Assembly: GCF_051488685.1 (NCBI RefSeq)
Contig: NZ_JBPSEH010000009.1
Coordinates: forward strand, 66,662 to 130,661
Direction: 5' to 3'
From: Melioribacter sp051488685
GTDB taxonomy: Bacteria; Bacteroidota; Ignavibacteria; Ignavibacteriales; Melioribacteraceae
Length of the DNA stretch: 64,000 nt
Shown here: piece after piece, positions 26,412 to 35,104 of the stretch
How positions within the stretch are numbered: the first letter of the stretch is position 1
How the letters are laid out: every line of letters begins with the position of its first letter
Position numbers and translations under genes: made by a program
Notes under the pieces: generated by a model
Databases searched by the model: none
The model's input: only the letters and a program-made list of their open reading frames with translations
What the model was told of the DNA's origin: nothing

Positions 26412-26500
26412 ATTCATACTCTCGTTTTGCTTCCTGTGTCCCGCACGTATCGGGATGAAGAGCAAACTTTCCACACAAAAAGGAAAGATGAGAGTAGAAG
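26412..26500 (+). promoter_or_regulatory. structured leader RNA upstream of rpsB
   Basis: A three-way junction can be drawn: outer stem ACTCTC (26418-26423) with GAGAGT (26490-26495), hairpin TCCCG/CGGGA (26439-26443, 26451-26455), and hairpin CTTTCC/GGAAAG (26467-26472, 26482-26487). All stems pair perfectly and fill the gap between rpsI and rpsB. Ribosomal-protein S2 leaders in other bacteria bind S2 and repress the rpsB-tsf operon, so an autoregulatory site is the natural reading. This is inference from structure and position. Confidence 0.5.
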
Positions 26501-26518
26501 AAAAACAGGAGAATCATT

Positions 26519-27430
26519 ATGTCTAAGATAGGTCTTAACGAATTAATTGAAGCTGGTGCCCATTTCGGACACTTAACCCGCCGCTGGAATCCCAAAATGA
26601 AACCCTACATCTTCATGGAGAAGAACGGGATTCATATTATCGACTTGAAAAAAACTCAGGAAGCAATTGAACAAGCCAAACAGGCCATGCTTGAGCTTGT
26701 ATCGCAAGGTAAAAAGGTTCTTTTTGTAGGTACGAAAAAACAAGCAAAAGGAATAATTGCAGAAGAAGCTAAAAGATGCGATTCAAACTGGGTCAGCGAG
26801 AGATGGTTGGGCGGTATGCTCACAAACTTTTCTACAATTCGCAAGAGTGTTAAACGCCTTCAAAATATCGATAAAATGGAAAGCGATGGCACATTTGACA
26901 AAATTACCAAGAAAGAGCGTCTGAAATTAACACGCGAGCGTGACAAGCTCCGTAAAGTTCTTGACGGCGTTGAAATGATGACACGACTGCCCGGTGCTCT
27001 CTTTATTGTTGATATTAAAAAAGAAGAGATAGCAGTAAAAGAAGCAAACAGACTCAATATCCCGGTTTTTGCAATTGTCGATACAAATTGTGATCCTGAC
27101 CCGATCGATTATGTAATTCCTGCAAACGACGACGCTTCTCGGGCTATCGAGATTATAACCAGGGCAATTGCAGATGCAGTTATTGAAGGCAATGCAAAAG
27201 CAAAAGAACTAAAAGCTCACGAAGTCGCCGAAAAAGAAAGAGAAAAGAAAGTAACCGAAACAGAGGAAGAAAAAGAAGAGAAGCCGAAAAAACCACGCAT
27301 CAGGAAAGTAAAATTCGATAATAAAAGCGAGAAGAAATCCGATACAAGAAAAACTTCTGATACTCAGAATGAGGATAACTCCAAAGAAGAGAAAGCAGAA
27401 GAACCACCAAGCGAAGGAACCCAAAATTAA
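26519..27430 (+). CDS. rpsB: 30S ribosomal protein S2 with charged C-terminal extension
   Basis: 303 residues against about 240-260 for typical S2. The S2 core is complete (EAGAHFGHLTRRWNPKMKPYIF, VGTKKQAKGIIAEEA, WLGGMLTNFSTIRKS, PVFAIVDTNCDPDPIDYVIPANDDA). The last ~65 residues are a low-complexity Lys/Glu tail beginning at VAEKEREKK, probably disordered. Such tails on S2 are seen in several Bacteroidota-group genomes. A candidate structured leader precedes the gene; tsf follows after a hairpin. Confidence 0.96.
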   Translation: MSKIGLNELIEAGAHFGHLTRRWNPKMKPYIFMEKNGIHIIDLKKTQEAIEQAKQAMLELVSQGKKVLFVGTKKQAKGIIAEEAKRCDSNWVSERWLGGMLTNFSTIRKSVKRLQNIDKMESDGTFDKITKKERLKLTRERDKLRKVLDGVEMMTRLPGALFIVDIKKEEIAVKEANRLNIPVFAIVDTNCDPDPIDYVIPANDDASRAIEIITRAIADAVIEGNAKAKELKAHEVAEKEREKKVTETEEEKEEKPKKPRIRKVKFDNKSEKKSDTRKTSDTQNEDNSKEEKAEEPPSEGTQN

Positions 27431-27434
27431 TACT

Positions 27435-27458
27435 CGACCTTTTTCAGGTCGATCTTTT
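27435..27458 (+). terminator. hairpin between rpsB and tsf
   Basis: CGACCT (27435-27440) pairs with AGGTCG (27446-27451) around a five-base loop, followed by ATCTTTTG. The stem is short, so it may act as a partial terminator or processing site that sets the rpsB:tsf ratio. Confidence 0.5.
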
Positions 27459-27490
27459 GTGTTAAATGTAAATATGGAGGAATGTTTATA

Positions 27491-28360
27491 ATGGCTATAA
27501 GTGCTGCACAAGTTAAAGAGTTAAGAGAAAAGACAGGCGCCGGTATGCTCGATTGCAAAAAGGCTCTTGAAGAATCCAACGGCGATTTTGAAAAAGCAAT
27601 CGAAATATTGCGTAAAAAAGGAGCCGCTGTTGCCGCTAAACGAGCAGAAAGAACCGCAAGCGAAGGTTTGATTCTTACAAAAGTATTTGATAACGGTAAA
27701 TCGGCTGCAATTCTTGAAGTTAATTGCGAAACAGATTTTGTTGCCAAAAGTGATGACTTTGTTAAATTCGCAGAAACTGCTCTTGAACTATTGCTCAAAC
27801 ACAAACCGGAAAATGTAGAAATGCTTTTGAATCTGTCGATTAACGGTAACACTCTCAAGGATGCTCTAAATGAGATTACCGGTAAAATCGGCGAAAAAAT
27901 CGAAATTTCTAGGTTTGATATTGTCAATGTTGAAAATGGCTTGATTGTTGATTATGTACATCATGGCTCTAAATTGGGTGTATTGCTTGCTGCCGAATAT
28001 GCACCACATGACAAGAAAGACGAACTTGCAGTAATTCTGAAAGATATTGCAATGCAGATTGCTGCTATGAAACCGCTGACTATCTATCGTGAAGAAGTAG
28101 ACAAAGGACTGATCGAAAAAGAACTCGAAATTTATAAGGAAGTTGCACGTAAAGAAGGAAAACCTGAACAGGTGCTCGAAAAAATTGCTACAGGTAAACT
28201 GAATAAATTTTTCGAAGAAAATTGCCTTGTTGAACAGGTCTTTGTTAAAGACAATACGAAAAAAGTAGGTGCTTTAATTGATGAATTCAACAAAGCTAAC
28301 GGTGCCCAGGTAAAATTAAAAACCTTTAGAAGGTACCATACGAGCGACGAAAAAAAATAA
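27491..28360 (+). CDS. tsf: translation elongation factor Ts
   Basis: 289 residues from ATG 27491, ten bases after GGAGG; the ATG at 27482 is only one base from that site and would add three residues. The N-terminal UBA-like domain VKELREKTGAGMLDCKKALEE and the EF-Tu contact region EVNCETDFVAKSDDF are typical. EF-Ts exchanges GDP for GTP on EF-Tu. A strong terminator follows, so rpsB-tsf is a closed unit. Confidence 0.96.
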   Translation: MAISAAQVKELREKTGAGMLDCKKALEESNGDFEKAIEILRKKGAAVAAKRAERTASEGLILTKVFDNGKSAAILEVNCETDFVAKSDDFVKFAETALELLLKHKPENVEMLLNLSINGNTLKDALNEITGKIGEKIEISRFDIVNVENGLIVDYVHHGSKLGVLLAAEYAPHDKKDELAVILKDIAMQIAAMKPLTIYREEVDKGLIEKELEIYKEVARKEGKPEQVLEKIATGKLNKFFEENCLVEQVFVKDNTKKVGALIDEFNKANGAQVKLKTFRRYHTSDEKK

Positions 28361-28370
28361 TCGTGTAAGA

Positions 28371-28404
28371 AAAGGTCTTATTTCCAAATAAGACCTTTTT
28401 TTTT
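28371..28404 (+). terminator. rho-independent terminator after tsf
   Basis: AAAGGTCTTATTT (28371-28383) pairs with AAATAAGACCTTT (28386-28398), then a run of T to 28404. It is one of the clearest terminators in the window. Confidence 0.9.
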
Positions 28405-28441
28405 ATATTGACTTACCCCTTAAAATTAATTCGAGTTTTTG

Positions 28442-29161
28442 ATGGCGGAATTGAAATACAAAAGAATTCTACTCAAACTCAGCGGCGAATCTCTAATGGG
28501 CGATCAGTCATACGGGATCGATCCCCAGGTACTTAATTATTTTGCAGACGAAATAATCAAAGTGCACAACCTCGGTGTACAGATCGGACTGGTAATCGGA
28601 GGTGGAAATATTTATCGAGGTTTAAATGCCTCGTCGCAGGGAATTGATCGTGTCACGGGCGACCAGATGGGAATGCTTGCAACTATAATAAACTCCCTGG
28701 CTCTTCAGAATACACTCGAAAAAAAGGGTGTCTTTACGCGTTTGATGAGTGCGATAAAAATGGAAGAAATTGCAGAACCATACATAAGACGACGCGCAAT
28801 CAGGCATCTCGAAAAAGGGAGAATCGTAATTTTTGGAGCTGGCACAGGGCATCCTTATTTTAGCACTGATACTGCTGCAACTCTTCGTGCAGTTGAAATT
28901 GAAGCCGATGCAATCTTTAAAGGCACACGAGTCGACGGGGTTTTCGATTCCGATCCAGAAAAGAATCCAAACGCCAGTATGTTCGATAAAATCTCTTACA
29001 TGGATGTTTTACAGAATAATCTAAGAGTAATGGACCTTACTGCAATTAGTTTGTGCAGGGAAAATAATTTACCCATCATTGTCTTTAATATGGACAAGGC
29101 TGATAATCTTTATAAGATTATTACAGGTGAGCAAATAGGCACCTCAGTAGGAAATTATTAA
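28442..29161 (+). CDS. pyrH: UMP kinase
   Basis: 239 residues from ATG 28442; a TTG codon directly before it is in frame. The amino-acid-kinase fold shows LLKLSGESLMGD, GLVIGGGNIYRG, DQMGMLATIINSLAL and the UMP/ATP-binding GTGHPYFSTDTAATLRA. Bacterial UMP kinase phosphorylates UMP with ATP and is regulated by GTP and UTP. The order rpsB-tsf-pyrH-frr is widely conserved. No strong Shine-Dalgarno is visible. Confidence 0.96.
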   Translation: MAELKYKRILLKLSGESLMGDQSYGIDPQVLNYFADEIIKVHNLGVQIGLVIGGGNIYRGLNASSQGIDRVTGDQMGMLATIINSLALQNTLEKKGVFTRLMSAIKMEEIAEPYIRRRAIRHLEKGRIVIFGAGTGHPYFSTDTAATLRAVEIEADAIFKGTRVDGVFDSDPEKNPNASMFDKISYMDVLQNNLRVMDLTAISLCRENNLPIIVFNMDKADNLYKIITGEQIGTSVGNY

Positions 29162-29185
29162 TCGTAAAATAAAAACGGGGCTGTT

Positions 29186-29746
29186 ATGACTACAAATACT
29201 GTTATTAAAGATGCCAAAAACAGAATGGATAAAAGCTTAGAAGCATTTAGAAACGAGATAGCTAAAATTCGAACAGGTAAAGCTACAACTGCACTCCTTG
29301 ACGGAATTAAAATTGAATATTACGGTTCAATGTCGCCGCTAAATCAAGTTGCAAACGTTACTGTCTTAGATGCTCATACACTTTCGATTACGCCCTGGGA
29401 TAAATCCGTCATTGGAGCAATTGAAAAAGCAATAATGACTGCGGATCTCGGTTTGAATCCCATAAATGACGGAACGAATATTAAGGTTCCTATTCCACCT
29501 CTAACCGAGGAGAGAAGAAAAGAATTGGTCAAACTTGTAAAAAAATTTGGTGAGGATGCAAAAATTGCCCTCCGCAATATAAGACGCGATGCAAACGACC
29601 ATCTCAAAAAAATGGAAAAGAATAAAGAAATTACGGAAGACCAATTAAAAGATCTCGAAAAAGAGGTACAGAAAGTTACCGACGAACATATAGCCCGAGT
29701 CGACGAAATGATTAAGCATAAAGAAGAAGAAATTATGAAGGTTTAA
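29186..29746 (+). CDS. frr: ribosome recycling factor
   Basis: 186 residues, normal length. MDKSLEAFRNEIAKIRTGKAT, NVTVLDAHTLSITPWDKS and the arginine-rich KIALRNIRRDANDHLKKMEK are family signatures. With EF-G it splits post-termination ribosomes. It lies 24 bases after pyrH, and a terminator hairpin follows directly. Confidence 0.96.
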   Translation: MTTNTVIKDAKNRMDKSLEAFRNEIAKIRTGKATTALLDGIKIEYYGSMSPLNQVANVTVLDAHTLSITPWDKSVIGAIEKAIMTADLGLNPINDGTNIKVPIPPLTEERRKELVKLVKKFGEDAKIALRNIRRDANDHLKKMEKNKEITEDQLKDLEKEVQKVTDEHIARVDEMIKHKEEEIMKV

Positions 29747-29756
29747 TGAAATTACT

Positions 29757-29790
29757 GGTTGCCTCAAAAATTTTAATGGGGCAACCTTAT
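29757..29790 (+). terminator. terminator after frr
   Basis: GGTTGCC (29757-29763) pairs with GGCAACC (29780-29786); the tail TTATTCCT is only moderately U-rich. It ends the pyrH-frr unit. Confidence 0.65.
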
Positions 29791-29904
29791 TCCTCACTTT
29801 AAACATTTCCTCAATTAAAACCGTCAAAACTCCGAGCAGATTATAACTATAATCCATATTTTAGTATACAAATAAAAAAATCAAACAAATTTTTTGAGGT
29901 ATTT

Positions 29905-32157
29905 ATGTCAACCCTTAAAGAAGAAGCTCTTCGTTATCATAGCGAGGGCAGAAAAGGCAAGATCGAAGTTGTACCTACAAAACCGTGTTATACTGCACGT
30001 GAATTATCGCTTGCTTATACCCCTGGCGTTGCCGAGCCGTGTAGGGAAATAGCCCGCAACGACGACGACGTTTACAATTACACTGCAAAAGGAAACCTCG
30101 TGGCTGTTGTATCGAATGGCACCGCAGTTCTGGGATTAGGTGATATTGGTCCACATGCCGGTAAACCAGTAATGGAAGGGAAAGGAGTATTATTCAAAAG
30201 ATTTGCTGATATCGACGTTTTCGATATCGAACTTAATACTAAAGATCCAAAAGAAATTATAAGAGCTGTACAATTGCTCGAACCAACGTTTGGCGGAATT
30301 AATCTTGAGGACATTAAAGCGCCTGAATGTTTTGAAATCGAAGAAGAATTAATCCGTACAATGAATATTCCGGTATTTCACGATGATCAACACGGTACGG
30401 CAATAATATCGTGTGCTGCATTAATTAATGCCTGCGAAATAGCAGGAAAGGAATTGAAAGATCTGAAAATTGTTGTATCAGGGGCGGGAGCTTCGGCAAT
30501 TGCATGTTGCAATATGTATGTTGCCGCAGGCGTTACAATTGAAAATATCTCGATGTTCGATTCCAAGGGCCACATTAATAAGAAAAGAAACGACTTAAAT
30601 AAATACAAGGAGCAGTTTGCACAAGATGTCGTTTACAAAGATCTTGCCGATGCAATGAAAGGCGCAGATGTTTTTATTGGACTTTCGAAAGGAAATATAG
30701 TTAGCAAAGAGATGGTACGGTCGATGGCAAAGAATCCAATTGTGCTTGCCATGGCAAATCCAGACCCCGAGATTACTTATGAAGATGCAATTGATGCAAG
30801 AAGTGATATTATAATGGCAACTGGAAGAAGCGACTATCCAAATCAGGTTAATAATGTACTGGGATTTCCATTTATCTTCAGGGGAGCTCTCGATGTAAGA
30901 GCGCGTAAAATTAATCAGGAAATGAAAATGGCTGCAGTTAATGCTCTAGCTAAATTAGCAAAAGAAAAAGTACCTGAAGTCGTACTGCACGCTTATGGCG
31001 GAAAGGAATTTTCATTCGGTCCCGAGTATATTATTCCCAAGCCTTTCGATCCTCGCGTTTTATGGTATGTGGCTCCTGCAGTTGCAAAAGCAGCAATGGA
31101 TACAGGAGTAGCTCGCAAGCCGATCGAAGATTTTGAAGTCTACAAAGAACAACTGCAAGAAAGGCTTGGATTTTCTACTGAAATAGTAAGAGTTATGCAT
31201 CATAAAGCAAGGAAGAGTCCTAAGAAAATTGTCTATGCCGAAGGTGAGGAAGAAAAAATTATTCGTGCTGCACACTCAATTTATGAAGAAAATATCGGAT
31301 TGCCGGTTCTACTGGGAGATGATACGATAATAAAAAATAAAATAAAAGAACTCGAATACGATGAGAAAATATTCGAAATAATTAATCCCGAAAAATCAGA
31401 CAAACTCAATATATACGCTGAAGCTTTCTATCGAAAACGTCAACGTAAAGGAATTACGCCACGAGACGCCAGACAAATGATGAAACAACCTAATTATTTC
31501 GGAGCAATGATGGTCGAGAAGGGCGATGCCGACGCACTTCTGAGTGGATTAACTTCTCACTATCCACAAACTATTCGACCTGCTCTTCAATGTATTGGTG
31601 TTAAAGAGGGATTTAAGATTGTTTCAGGGATGTATATAGTGATTATTAAAAGAAAAATCTATTTCTTTGCCGATACTACCGTCAATGTGGATCCTACTGC
31701 AGAGCAACTTGCAGAAATTGCAATTAGTGCCGCAGAAACCGTGAAGGTATTCGATATCGTGCCGAAAATTGCCATGTTATCTTTTAGTAATTTTGGGAGT
31801 GCTCCGAGTCCGCAATCACGCAAAGTTGCCGAAGCGGTTCGTATAGTTAAAGAGAGAAGACCGGATTTAATAATCGACGGCGAAATGCAGGCAGATACGG
31901 CTGTAGTGCCAGAACGTCTCGAATCAGAATTTCCTTTCAGCGCTTTGAAAGGAGGCGCTAATGTGCTGATATTCCCGAACCTCGATGCGGGCAATATTTC
32001 TTATAAATTATTACAACGGCTTACAGACGCCACAGTTATAGGCCCGATTTTGATGGGTATGAAAAAACCCGTTCATGTCTTACAAAGAGGAGATACTGTC
32101 AGAGACATAATCAATATGACGGCTATTGCAGCTGTCGAAGCAGAAAATAAAAAATAA
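29905..32157 (+). CDS. maeB: NADP-dependent malic enzyme with C-terminal phosphotransacetylase-like domain
   Basis: 750 residues, the size of MaeB-type enzymes. Residues 1 to about 425 are the malic enzyme: YTPGVAEPCREI, the Tyr/Lys catalytic region, FHDDQHGTAIISCAALINA for metal and malate, and the dinucleotide-binding VVSGAGASAIACCNMYVAAG. Residues about 430-750 resemble phosphate acetyltransferase (VYAEGEEEKIIRAA, SNFGSAPSPQSRKVAEAV) and in studied enzymes serve regulation by acetyl-CoA rather than catalysis. It decarboxylates malate to pyruvate, producing NADPH. It is flanked by terminators, so it is monocistronic. Confidence 0.95.
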   Translation: MSTLKEEALRYHSEGRKGKIEVVPTKPCYTARELSLAYTPGVAEPCREIARNDDDVYNYTAKGNLVAVVSNGTAVLGLGDIGPHAGKPVMEGKGVLFKRFADIDVFDIELNTKDPKEIIRAVQLLEPTFGGINLEDIKAPECFEIEEELIRTMNIPVFHDDQHGTAIISCAALINACEIAGKELKDLKIVVSGAGASAIACCNMYVAAGVTIENISMFDSKGHINKKRNDLNKYKEQFAQDVVYKDLADAMKGADVFIGLSKGNIVSKEMVRSMAKNPIVLAMANPDPEITYEDAIDARSDIIMATGRSDYPNQVNNVLGFPFIFRGALDVRARKINQEMKMAAVNALAKLAKEKVPEVVLHAYGGKEFSFGPEYIIPKPFDPRVLWYVAPAVAKAAMDTGVARKPIEDFEVYKEQLQERLGFSTEIVRVMHHKARKSPKKIVYAEGEEEKIIRAAHSIYEENIGLPVLLGDDTIIKNKIKELEYDEKIFEIINPEKSDKLNIYAEAFYRKRQRKGITPRDARQMMKQPNYFGAMMVEKGDADALLSGLTSHYPQTIRPALQCIGVKEGFKIVSGMYIVIIKRKIYFFADTTVNVDPTAEQLAEIAISAAETVKVFDIVPKIAMLSFSNFGSAPSPQSRKVAEAVRIVKERRPDLIIDGEMQADTAVVPERLESEFPFSALKGGANVLIFPNLDAGNISYKLLQRLTDATVIGPILMGMKKPVHVLQRGDTVRDIINMTAIAAVEAENKK

Positions 32158-32164
32158 ACAGCGC

Positions 32165-32190
32165 GGAGCGGTTTTATACCGCTCCTTTTA
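32165..32190 (+). terminator. terminator after maeB
   Basis: GGAGCGGT (32165-32172) pairs with ACCGCTCC (32178-32185) around TTTAT, followed by TTTTA. GC-rich stem of eight pairs. Confidence 0.85.
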
Positions 32191-32208
32191 TCACCTTAAT
32201 ATTAATCG

Positions 32209-32835
32209 ATGTTACGAAATATTTTTTATATATCAGCTAGTATTGTAGTATTTTTTTTGGGACTTGTTCTCTATGGGATGTTTTTGAATATGAAGCAAGA
32301 GAGTCTTGATAGTATTATGTCCCGTAAAGGAGTGAAAAGTTTAGGTAATGTCTCGATATTAATAGACAGAAAAAATTATAGACTGGAATTATATTCGGAA
32401 AATGAATTAATAAAAAATTATAAAGTGGTGTTTGGACAGAATAACGGAAGCATTAAAACATCTGCACACGATCTAATTACACCTACTGGGAAGTATTTTG
32501 TTTGTGGCATCGATACTGTGCATCGATATCATAAATTTATTCATATTAATTATCCCAATGCACACGACGCAACAGAAGCTCTTCGAAGAGGATATATCGA
32601 TGAAACAGATTGTGCCAGAATTATTGAAGCTTCCGAGAAAAAAATTTGTCCGCCGTGCGATACTCCATTAGGTTCAGATATCGGTATACATGGAATCGGT
32701 AAATACGATTATATTTTTAGAAATCTCCCTTTTGCTTTTAACTGGACGAATGGCTCGGCCGCCGTAAGCAACAGAGACATCGACGAACTCTGCAATGTAG
32801 TTAAAATCGGTACTCCTGTAACTATTATTCATTAA
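32209..32835 (+). CDS. YkuD (L,D-transpeptidase-fold) protein with Ser at the catalytic Cys position
   Basis: 208 residues with an N-terminal membrane anchor (about residues 5-27) and a YkuD domain from residue 48. The domain is recognisable from LIDRKNYRLELY, TPTGKYFV, IGIHGIGK (His161) and WTNGSAAVSNRDIDEL. In active L,D-transpeptidases the last motif is (S/T)xGC, with Cys forming the acyl-enzyme on peptidoglycan stem peptides. Here the codon is TCG and the residue is Ser183. The protein may be inactive, use Ser, or belong to a subfamily with another role. The next gene, encoding an Omp85 protein, starts nine bases after the stop. Confidence 0.8.
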   Translation: MLRNIFYISASIVVFFLGLVLYGMFLNMKQESLDSIMSRKGVKSLGNVSILIDRKNYRLELYSENELIKNYKVVFGQNNGSIKTSAHDLITPTGKYFVCGIDTVHRYHKFIHINYPNAHDATEALRRGYIDETDCARIIEASEKKICPPCDTPLGSDIGIHGIGKYDYIFRNLPFAFNWTNGSAAVSNRDIDELCNVVKIGTPVTIIH

Positions 32836-32843
32836 CGGTAAAA

Positions 32844-34964
32844 GTGAAAATATTAATTATCATACTAAATCTGATTTTTTTGGTACCAACCATTAATGCG
32901 CAGGAAGAGAAATACGAGCTCGCCAAAATTAATTTTGAAGGAAATAATTCGATCTCAGAAGGGGAATTAAGACAGGTGATAATTTCAAGAGAAACCCCGG
33001 GTTGGTTATCGCAATTCCTGAATTCCATTTCCAATTTCGGCAAATCGCCCGTCTATTTCGATTCTTCGCTTATTGCTGCCGATCTGAATTCAATTAAGGA
33101 CTATTATCATTCCAATGGTTTTTTCAAGGTAAGTGTATCGTACGATTATCAAATTTCTGATGGTGAAATTATACTAAATTACTATATAAGAGAATCTGAA
33201 CCTGCAATTATAAAAGAACTTAATCTCAAGGGTCTGGAATCAATACCTGAATCGTTCAGAGAGATGTTATTTAATCGTGTAGCAAAAGATACGGGTCGCG
33301 TTTATAAAGATGATATAATTGAGAATAATAAAAATTATGTCATTGGCTTTTTAAGGGATAACGGTTATATGCTGGCTTCTTATGAGCCGCCAGAAATACT
33401 TGTTGATACTGTCAAAGACGAGGTCGTAGCAAATATTACTTTTTCACCTGGCGATAGATACCGTATTAGTGAAGTGCGTACTTCTATAACAAGCGTAGGT
33501 GAGGATAACATAACCGATGAACTTTTAAGACAGATCGTTGGAATTAAACCGGGCGAATATTACAGCAACTATCAAATTCAAAGAGGACAGGTCCGACTTT
33601 ACAGAACCGACCTTTTTACCTCTGCAATAATTAACAGTGTAATTTCAGATACTTCGAATAATTATGTGCCGCTGGTTATCAGCGCCGATGTGGGAAAATT
33701 AAATGAACTCTCTCCCGAACTAATTATGAACAACGAGGATAACACGTTCAATATGGGTCTGGGACTCAGCTTTACAAAGAAAAATTTTCTCGGTGATGCT
33801 CGAAAGTTTACGGTGTCCTCGTCAGCTGCGGCACAGAACTTTACGGAATTAATAAAACATCCTACCTTTGCGGACTCTTCCATTTTTGGTTATTTCGACA
33901 CGCGTATTGTTATCGAGCAACCTTTTCTATTTGGAAAGCCGATAAATACTAAATACGAAACTTACTTTACAACTCAGAAAAGAAAAGAGGAATATAATTC
34001 TTTTATTTACGGCGCAAAGCTGAGTTTCGATTTTGAATTGCCCCAGTATACCTATTTCAATTCGTTGAATGCATATTTGAATATAGAAAGGGCGGAGTAT
34101 AAATACAAAGACGTCTATTTAATAAACCTCCTGAGCCTGGACTATCAACGACTCAATTATTCTAAGGAAGAAGCAGATTCGCTTTCAGAATTCTATATCT
34201 ACAATGCTTTAGGCGGCGAATTGGTGCGCACCGGTACGAACGCATTAATTGGCGTTTCATTCGGTACAAATCAAACTAACGATATTTTTTTCCCGACCGA
34301 AGGATATACTCTCAGCCTCCTCCTTGAAGAAGGCAATTCGATACCATATTTAATTAGTCGCACTTTCGGGAGTAGTTTCGACAGACCTCTTTTCTTTAAG
34401 ACATCTTTAACTTCAACTTTTTTTATACCTGTCTATAATTCCCCTGGAAATTCACTTGGAATTAAATTCAAAGCGGGCAACATTTTTAATTATTATGGAG
34501 ATAAAGCAGGCATTTCGATTAACCAGCGTTTTTATTCTGGAGGAAGTAATTCGATCAGGGGGTGGAGTACAAGGCAATTGGTGCCGCCACAAATTTTATT
34601 GCCTTTTGAAAAATTAAATCAACTAACGTTTGAAGATTTAGAAGCCATTTTGGCAAAAGGAGCTCCTTCGGGAGGATTTTTTCTACTGGAAGGTTCTCTT
34701 GAAACCAGGAACAGAATAATCGGAGATTTTGGCGGTGTCGCATTTATTGATTTCGGAAATACATTAAACGGTGCTGCAGATTTTCGATTCGATCGCCTTG
34801 CAGTTGCCGCAGGTTTTGGATTCCGCTACTATTCCGAATTTGCTCCTTTAAGAATCGACTTTGGTTTTAAAATTTATGACCCGTACGACAAACGCAATTT
34901 CTTCCATAAACAATTATGGAATGAATTATTACAATTTCATATTGGCATTGGCGAAGCTTTCTGA
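32844..34964 (+). CDS. BamA/TamA-family outer-membrane assembly protein
   Basis: 706 residues from a GTG start. A signal peptide (ending TINAQ) is followed by three or four POTRA-like repeats: LAKINFEGNNSISEGELRQVI, IIKELNLKGLESIPESF and YRISEVRTSIT with LLRQIVGIKPGEYYS. The C-terminal half is a 16-strand Omp85 barrel containing FYSGGSNSIRGWSTRQLVPP, which matches the (V/I)RG(F/Y) lid-lock loop motif, and ends in an aromatic residue. Proteins of this family insert or export beta-barrel proteins. The number of POTRA domains fits TamA better than BamA, but this was not tested. Operon with the YkuD gene. Confidence 0.85.
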   Translation: MKILIIILNLIFLVPTINAQEEKYELAKINFEGNNSISEGELRQVIISRETPGWLSQFLNSISNFGKSPVYFDSSLIAADLNSIKDYYHSNGFFKVSVSYDYQISDGEIILNYYIRESEPAIIKELNLKGLESIPESFREMLFNRVAKDTGRVYKDDIIENNKNYVIGFLRDNGYMLASYEPPEILVDTVKDEVVANITFSPGDRYRISEVRTSITSVGEDNITDELLRQIVGIKPGEYYSNYQIQRGQVRLYRTDLFTSAIINSVISDTSNNYVPLVISADVGKLNELSPELIMNNEDNTFNMGLGLSFTKKNFLGDARKFTVSSSAAAQNFTELIKHPTFADSSIFGYFDTRIVIEQPFLFGKPINTKYETYFTTQKRKEEYNSFIYGAKLSFDFELPQYTYFNSLNAYLNIERAEYKYKDVYLINLLSLDYQRLNYSKEEADSLSEFYIYNALGGELVRTGTNALIGVSFGTNQTNDIFFPTEGYTLSLLLEEGNSIPYLISRTFGSSFDRPLFFKTSLTSTFFIPVYNSPGNSLGIKFKAGNIFNYYGDKAGISINQRFYSGGSNSIRGWSTRQLVPPQILLPFEKLNQLTFEDLEAILAKGAPSGGFFLLEGSLETRNRIIGDFGGVAFIDFGNTLNGAADFRFDRLAVAAGFGFRYYSEFAPLRIDFGFKIYDPYDKRNFFHKQLWNELLQFHIGIGEAF

Positions 34965-35104
34965 TATTAATAATATTTATTAAAATGATAATTCCCTCAT
35001 GATCAATTCCACTCCTATCTTCATTTTTTTTCTAAAATATGCAGTTGCTTTTTGTTGGCACTTTATATGTTATTGTGTAAAGTAAACTAAAACAGAGGAA
35101 ATAG

